A model generated the notes under the pieces. That model was not told the origin of the DNA, did not search any database, and worked only from the letters and a program-made list of their open reading frames with translations. A stretch of 64,000 nt of DNA from Allantophomopsis cytisporea. Its lineage: Eukaryota; Ascomycota; Leotiomycetes; Phacidiales; Phacidiaceae. The stretch spans positions 62,001 to 126,000 of the forward strand of contig CP103038.1 in NCBI GenBank assembly GCA_024752435.1, read 5' to 3'. Shown here in pieces: positions 62,101 through 64,000 of the stretch; the first letter of the stretch is position 1, and each line of letters begins with the position of its first letter. The position numbers and the translations under genes are program-made.

Positions 62101-64000
62101 CAAAATAGTGTAGCTAAGTATAATATGCCGTAATTTATGTTTATTATCGACTGTACATTAAGCATCAAATAAAAAAAATTGACACCCACAAGTGACCCAG
62201 TCTGTAGCAATAGAAAAAAAAAAATATAAACTGTCTACTGACGGTCTTGTACTATATACGATATTGAATATATAGCATATTAACCGTTTTCACTCGTGTC
62301 GCCAAAGGAAAAATAATTATCTTCCTTTAAGATCCCCGTCGGGATCTTAGAAAATAATAGATTCAACTTCTTGATTAGATAATTTTATTATCTTTTACCA
62401 TGTCAAAAGATAAAAGCAAGAAAGAGCACTAATTAGGGCTCAATTAAACTAGTGGTCTATATTCTATTCTTATTATACAACATAAAAGTTCTTTTCGATG
62501 CAATTTTTTTTTTGGAGCAGTCACTGCTCCAAAAAAAAAGAGTTGAATTATAAGAAAAATGTATAAACATATCTATTAAGATCACGACTATTACATATAT
62601 GTGGGAGGGGATTAAAAGAACTTATACTTTATTGCTTTTGTAATGTAAGCTCTAAAAAAAGGGGAAAAAAAAGATTTTTCCCCCCTTTTTTTTACTAGTT
62701 TACTAATTATAAACCTAATTTATAGCGCATACTAGGTATAACATAAGGTAAGATCAATTTTCTTAACTTTAATACGGATTCACCCTTAATATAAATTGAA
62801 TATTGACCAGGTGTATTAATATTTTGAACAGTACAATTTAAATCGAAGAGTTTTTTTAACAAATTAGCTAAAAATTGCACTTCTTCTAATTTAAACCGAT
62901 TTGTTCATATTCTAACCCCTGATTTAGCTCAGCCACCGTCATCCATGATCCATATTGCTAAAGCTAATGGTGTCAAATATTCTTCTAGCTTAACACTAAC
63001 CGTTTTTCTACCTTTCTTGTAAAACAATTTGTGTATTCAATTAAAACTTCTGAAAGTAAAGGTATTAAATTCATAACCGTAGTACTCTTTAATTTCATTA
63101 GATATTTTATCCCTAAGTTTTCTAGTTTGGGGGTCCCCCATCACAGCATAGCTGTGATGGGGACCCAAACTTAAGCCCAAAAAGAAGGGGGGACCCCCTC
63201 CCCCCCTTCTTTTACCGCCATTGGCGGGGCGGGCGAAAGTACACATTCTAGGTTTTAAGTTGGAACAATAACCTCTACTGTAATAAAATTCATACAGTCA
63301 AAATAAATAGTCTTTATTTACTTGACTTTGTCTATAAGAAAATCTAGTACCTTCTATAGTTCTTGCACTAGCATAGCAATCTCCCAATAATGAACCAATA
63401 AGAACGGATATTATTTCCTCATTATGTGGTCCTATTCTATTAGAAGCCCTAACATTAGTGTGAAATCTTTTATTGAAAGAAACAGCATTAAATTTAGTAA
63501 AACAAGTAGTAAAATTATGTCTGGTATATCTAGTTATGCTTTGCAAAAAAAAGCTTGTACTTTGGACTTGAGCTAGTCTAGGTACTAAAGTATTATTTTT
63601 TTCACCAGTACCGTTAGAGATAGGTAGTCTAAGAGTTAAACTGGTGTCTTTTATTTTATTTAATATATGTAATTTAAGGCCACCTGTAAAGAAACCTTCT
63701 GCTAATACTGACATAGAGGGATCACTTACTTCATCCATTAGGTATAATAATTTAAAAGAAGGGAAAGCAATAAGTATTAAGATTAGTGCCGGAGTTATTG
63801 TTCATATTAGTTCTATTAGTGTCGATTTGTTTTTTATACTTTCATATAAAACCGGACTATATCTTCAACCAGCCTTTTATTTTCCTTCGTATTAACTAAG
63901 GGAAAACTTAATAAACTGGCTGTTTCACGTGTAGTCTCTGAGGAACCTACTAATAATCTAAAAGATTACTTTGGTTTCCTGCTGATTATCCATTGTAGCA
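56102..64000 (-). CDS. cox2: Cytochrome c oxidase subunit 2 (5 exons seen, 5' end outside)
   Basis: Carries the CuA site of complex IV. Exons: 63842-63694 (LIELIWTITPALIL, LYLMDEVSDPSM), 61605-61420 (HQWYWSYQYPDFLNADDEF, DGGLRMLEVDNRVV, RFIVTAAD), 60159-60111 (VIHSFACPALGIKCDA), 58356-58298 (PGRLNQVSVLINREGTFYG), 56200-56102 (QCSEICGILHSSMPIVIE). CuA ligands H, C, E and C are present in VIHSF, QCSEICG and later LHSSM. Junctions rebuild LAEG-HQWYW, AAD-VIHSF, DAY-PGRL and FYG-QCSE. The 5' exon(s) lie beyond 64000; the intron before 63842 continues out of the window. Two ghost copies of cox2 exons lie inside the introns. Confidence 0.94.
56279..57796 (-). CDS. GIY-YIG endonuclease, 505 aa, with in-frame GC clusters
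   Basis: Long intact frame. Order: N-terminus with a GC-rich in-frame insert (GGTPWGTARVPGRG, 57655-57712) and twice-repeated presequence-like motif (RYFSSSRYFSSIRPLAN); a linker; the nuclease domain GFSGIYIFIHK...HKYVGSSNLLRRRMDYY at about 57390-57300; ALILEQYHLLNKEFNLNT; PIYIYDLTCSTLYYHAKSN; a large C-terminal part; and near the end a second in-frame GC insert (CGRPPPFFLYEKRGGAATC, 56347-56445) whose hairpin matches the one at 948-998. Related to the ORFs at 58444-59430 and in cox1 intron 3. Confidence 0.85.
   Translation of the reverse strand: MQDKISRSIYNNPFIFDKRIGLGSIVAISLTSRGGTPWGTARVPGRGRYFSSSRYFSSIRPLANNPESIALEHINSGKPTTSLIINKIFLNQNLLVTDSKLEQLLKVKGVELDLPISTPENKKLLAELTGKSQYKGFSGIYIFIHKNTGHKYVGSSNLLRRRMDYYFKGDFPLMGKFLPLLQKDGQKAFKLIIFKLDSNIFSNQDALILEQYHLLNKEFNLNTLRVVNAGTSKGDPIYIYDLTCSTLYYHAKSNIELKRVLKIHTETSKKYVDSKLPYLNKFLLLSYPIPTALTSNLSVDELVDMMQKERRDSYILGTRRSISVELEIKEGNTFVDYRGQIFNFDSITSCIEYLRKLGLTIKRDTLTRYINNEKVFHNFLCKYSNKVLPDNFEEVGLIIDEYKKLKVDTDLDLLKVNRKNKPILIKGKNFEKNFESITDTIKFFDTLNIKLDSCGRPPPFFLYEKRGGAATCGAPASLGGGATGKTIYLRLKDGKIYKDYYFAYK
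56347..56445. repeat. In-frame GC cluster with homopolymer hairpin
   Basis: CCCAGCGAAGCTGGG hairpin followed by a C-run/T-run/CATAAAG/A-run/G-run hairpin like 948-998. It is translated within the GIY-YIG ORF. Confidence 0.75.
57655..57712. repeat. In-frame GC cluster
   Basis: CCCCTGCCGGGGACC, GGTCCCCCAAGGGG and similar nested palindromes inside the N-terminal part of the 505-residue ORF. Confidence 0.7.
58357..60110 (-). other. cox2 intron in DAY codon, group I-like (third core type)
   Basis: Splits the Tyr codon of KCDAYPGRL. Core at about 59880-60065, nearly identical to that of cox1 intron 6. Carries a GIY-YIG ORF. Confidence 0.82.
58444..59430 (-). CDS. GIY-YIG endonuclease in cox2 intron
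   Basis: 328 residues from ATG 59430. Nuclease domain NTGVYIFTPK...NKYVGSSNDLARRFKQY at about 59180-59085; [38 protein letters not shown]-terminal DNA-binding-like repeats (YKVAYRLGTSRSTIRSYIT). A separate open frame at 59408-59713 (hydrophobic AVAMCTILLVISFKSLMYLY) overlaps its start and may be its displaced N-terminus after a frameshift. The ghost fragment at 60452-60907 is a diverged copy of its middle. Confidence 0.83.
   Translation of the reverse strand: MHTSLYNSKTFRTISLVQEHIAKDNPTNREVINSVLFNQKVAISQKELDELLNLPSVKYDLPITDETHSSLIALIRKPHSKRSNTGVYIFTPKLTGNKYVGSSNDLARRFKQYFDKDLLFANKNHGLLLPLIDKEGLGAFSLEVIVVPSSYPKYSYCFLEQYFLLDKSFNLNSQRMVNFRVNQGFKVFLYDLDCKTLYHSRNSLNAFCADLGIHNSSYRKCISTGVPYLGLFVISNNLIPEAISANLTESEVRELLVKSRKENLDKQDLDLGKVIEVFDKDTNERKTYTSTYKVAYRLGTSRSTIRSYITSGKTYKNRYYLSFSDSSK
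60160..61419 (-). other. cox2 intron after AAD, with ghost exon
   Basis: Between TAAD and VIHSF. Core of the third type at about 61020-61380, interrupted by a roughly 150-nt insert near 61095-61235. Contains a ghost copy of cox2 and endonuclease sequence instead of an intact ORF. Confidence 0.78.
60452..60960 (-). pseudogene. Ghost cox2 exon pair plus endonuclease remnant
   Basis: Reads HFFAVPALGIK, then a short altered link, then GRLNQVSVLINREGCFYG without any intron between these parts, although the functional gene has an intron there. It runs on in frame into LLGVLLKYLSRIV and then a fragment resembling the GIY-YIG ORF at 58444-59430 (LQRIVNFRVNQGTTVYIYDL, LHHATCTKCIKEG). No GIY-YIG nuclease core is present. 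So it derives from a cox2 allele lacking the DAY intron but carrying one at FYG. Confidence 0.78.
61633..62094 (-). pseudogene. Ghost cox2 exon fused to unknown ORF
   Basis: Begins HSWYWSYQYPDF, a copy of the exon start HQWYWSYQYPDF, then departs to an unrelated 140-codon frame: KFPKIDIYLLTDNLEP, a Ser/Asn stretch, ELKKIIYEKIVKQYNYNK, SPHHPAESQLTDSEFVILHR, LVSTNKFRMFVSFNSDVAL, stop TAG 61633. About 80 nt upstream of this ghost and upstream of the functional exon are also alike. If spliced to the ghost, the transcript would encode cox2 with a foreign C-terminal part lacking CuA ligands. The ORF may be the cargo of a mobile element; family not recognised. Confidence 0.65.
62707..63693 (-). CDS. 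LAGLIDADG endonuclease fused to cox2 exon, with GC cluster
   Basis: In frame with the exon ending LAEG (continues FFTGGLKLHILNK). Presequence-like FNKRFHTNVRASNRIG, then LAGLIDADG_2-type motif 1 ISVLIGSLLGDCYAS at about 63400, in-frame GC insert (63127-63240) read as RPANGGKRRGGGGPPFF and more, then HKLFYKKGRKTVSVKLEEYL, motif 2 LALAIWIMDDGGW at about 62945 and KLFDLNCTVQ. Ends RYKLGL at 62707. Motif 1 has Cys where Gly usually follows the Asp. The enzyme may tolerate the insert, because it lies between the two half-domains. Confidence 0.83.
63127..63240. repeat. In-frame GC cluster
   Basis: Hairpins GGGGTCCCCCATCACAGC/GCTGTGATGGGGACCC and GGGGGACCCCC with GC far above the flanks, inside the LAGLIDADG ORF, keeping the frame. 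It shares the CCCCATCAC-type block with the dispersed hairpin repeats. Confidence 0.78.
63843..64000 (-). other. cox2 intron, 3' part (runs off the window)
   Basis: Core elements TCAGAGACTACACG and AAGATATAGTCCGG at about 63850-63990. The 5' end and any ORF are outside. Confidence 0.85.

Larger units (their letters stand above)
61606..63693 (-). other. cox2 intron after LAEG, with ORF and exon-capturing insert
   Basis: Core of the second type at about 62145-62345. A LAGLIDADG ORF fills the 5' part. The core is followed after about 60 nt by a ghost exon at 62094 and only 490 nt later by the functional exon at 61605, both preceded by G and starting CAC. Confidence 0.78.

Noticed and set aside
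61995..62210. ORF of 71 codons near the cox2 ghost exon
   Set aside because: Alternative frame of the ghost exon and intron core; the cox2-like frame is the meaningful one.

Overview
This window is part of a large, intron-rich fungal mitochondrial genome, most likely from a filamentous ascomycete (Pezizomycotina). The core respiratory genes recognised are all on the minus strand. Read from high to low coordinates they run cox2 (5' end outside the window), nad4L, nad5, cob, cox1, nad1, nad4, atp8, which is a common Pezizomycotina order. Conserved tryptophans are encoded by TGA throughout (genetic code 4), so standard-code reading breaks most genes into pieces. nad4L and nad5 overlap by one base (TAATG), as is usual in ascomycetes. 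The exact taxon cannot be fixed from the sequence alone.

Layout. 1-9.5 kb: atp8, nad4, nad1 (2 introns), trnC, and an extra ORF (orf139) whose ATG overlaps the cox1 stop. 9.5-24.2 kb: cox1 in 11 exons with 10 group I introns, most carrying LAGLIDADG or GIY-YIG homing endonuclease ORFs, and one carrying a non-endonuclease ORF plus an antisense atp9 relic. 24.2-25.7 kb: cox1 leader and a tRNA cluster (S, D, G, R, a duplicate G, a second C). 25.8-34.0 kb: cob (4 exons, 3 introns) followed by two unknown ORFs. 34-49.9 kb: an accessory block with unknown ORFs sharing a presequence-like N-terminus, a free-standing LAGLIDADG ORF, two paralogous Pro/Ser-rich ORFs and a class III PLP aminotransferase. 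49.9-53.5 kb: nad5 (3 exons) and nad4L. 53.5-56.1 kb: decayed DNA. 56.1-64 kb: cox2 (5 exons visible here) with very complex introns and at least two ghost exon copies.

Most exons rejoin in frame when each intron is given the group I boundary rule (exon ends in T, intron ends in G). Several Trp, Phe and Met codons are split by introns. Exceptions are three small indels within 0.9 kb in nad1 and nad4. Many GC-rich or A/T hairpin inserts are scattered through spacers and intron ORFs, some in frame and some breaking the ORF.

The most unusual content is the aminotransferase written in mitochondrial code, the family of accessory ORFs with a shared presequence-like module, the ORFs appended to the 3' ends of cox1, cob and nad5, and a copy of the cox1 leader placed in front of an accessory ORF. 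All identifications come from reading the sequence and recalling protein families; no database search was run.
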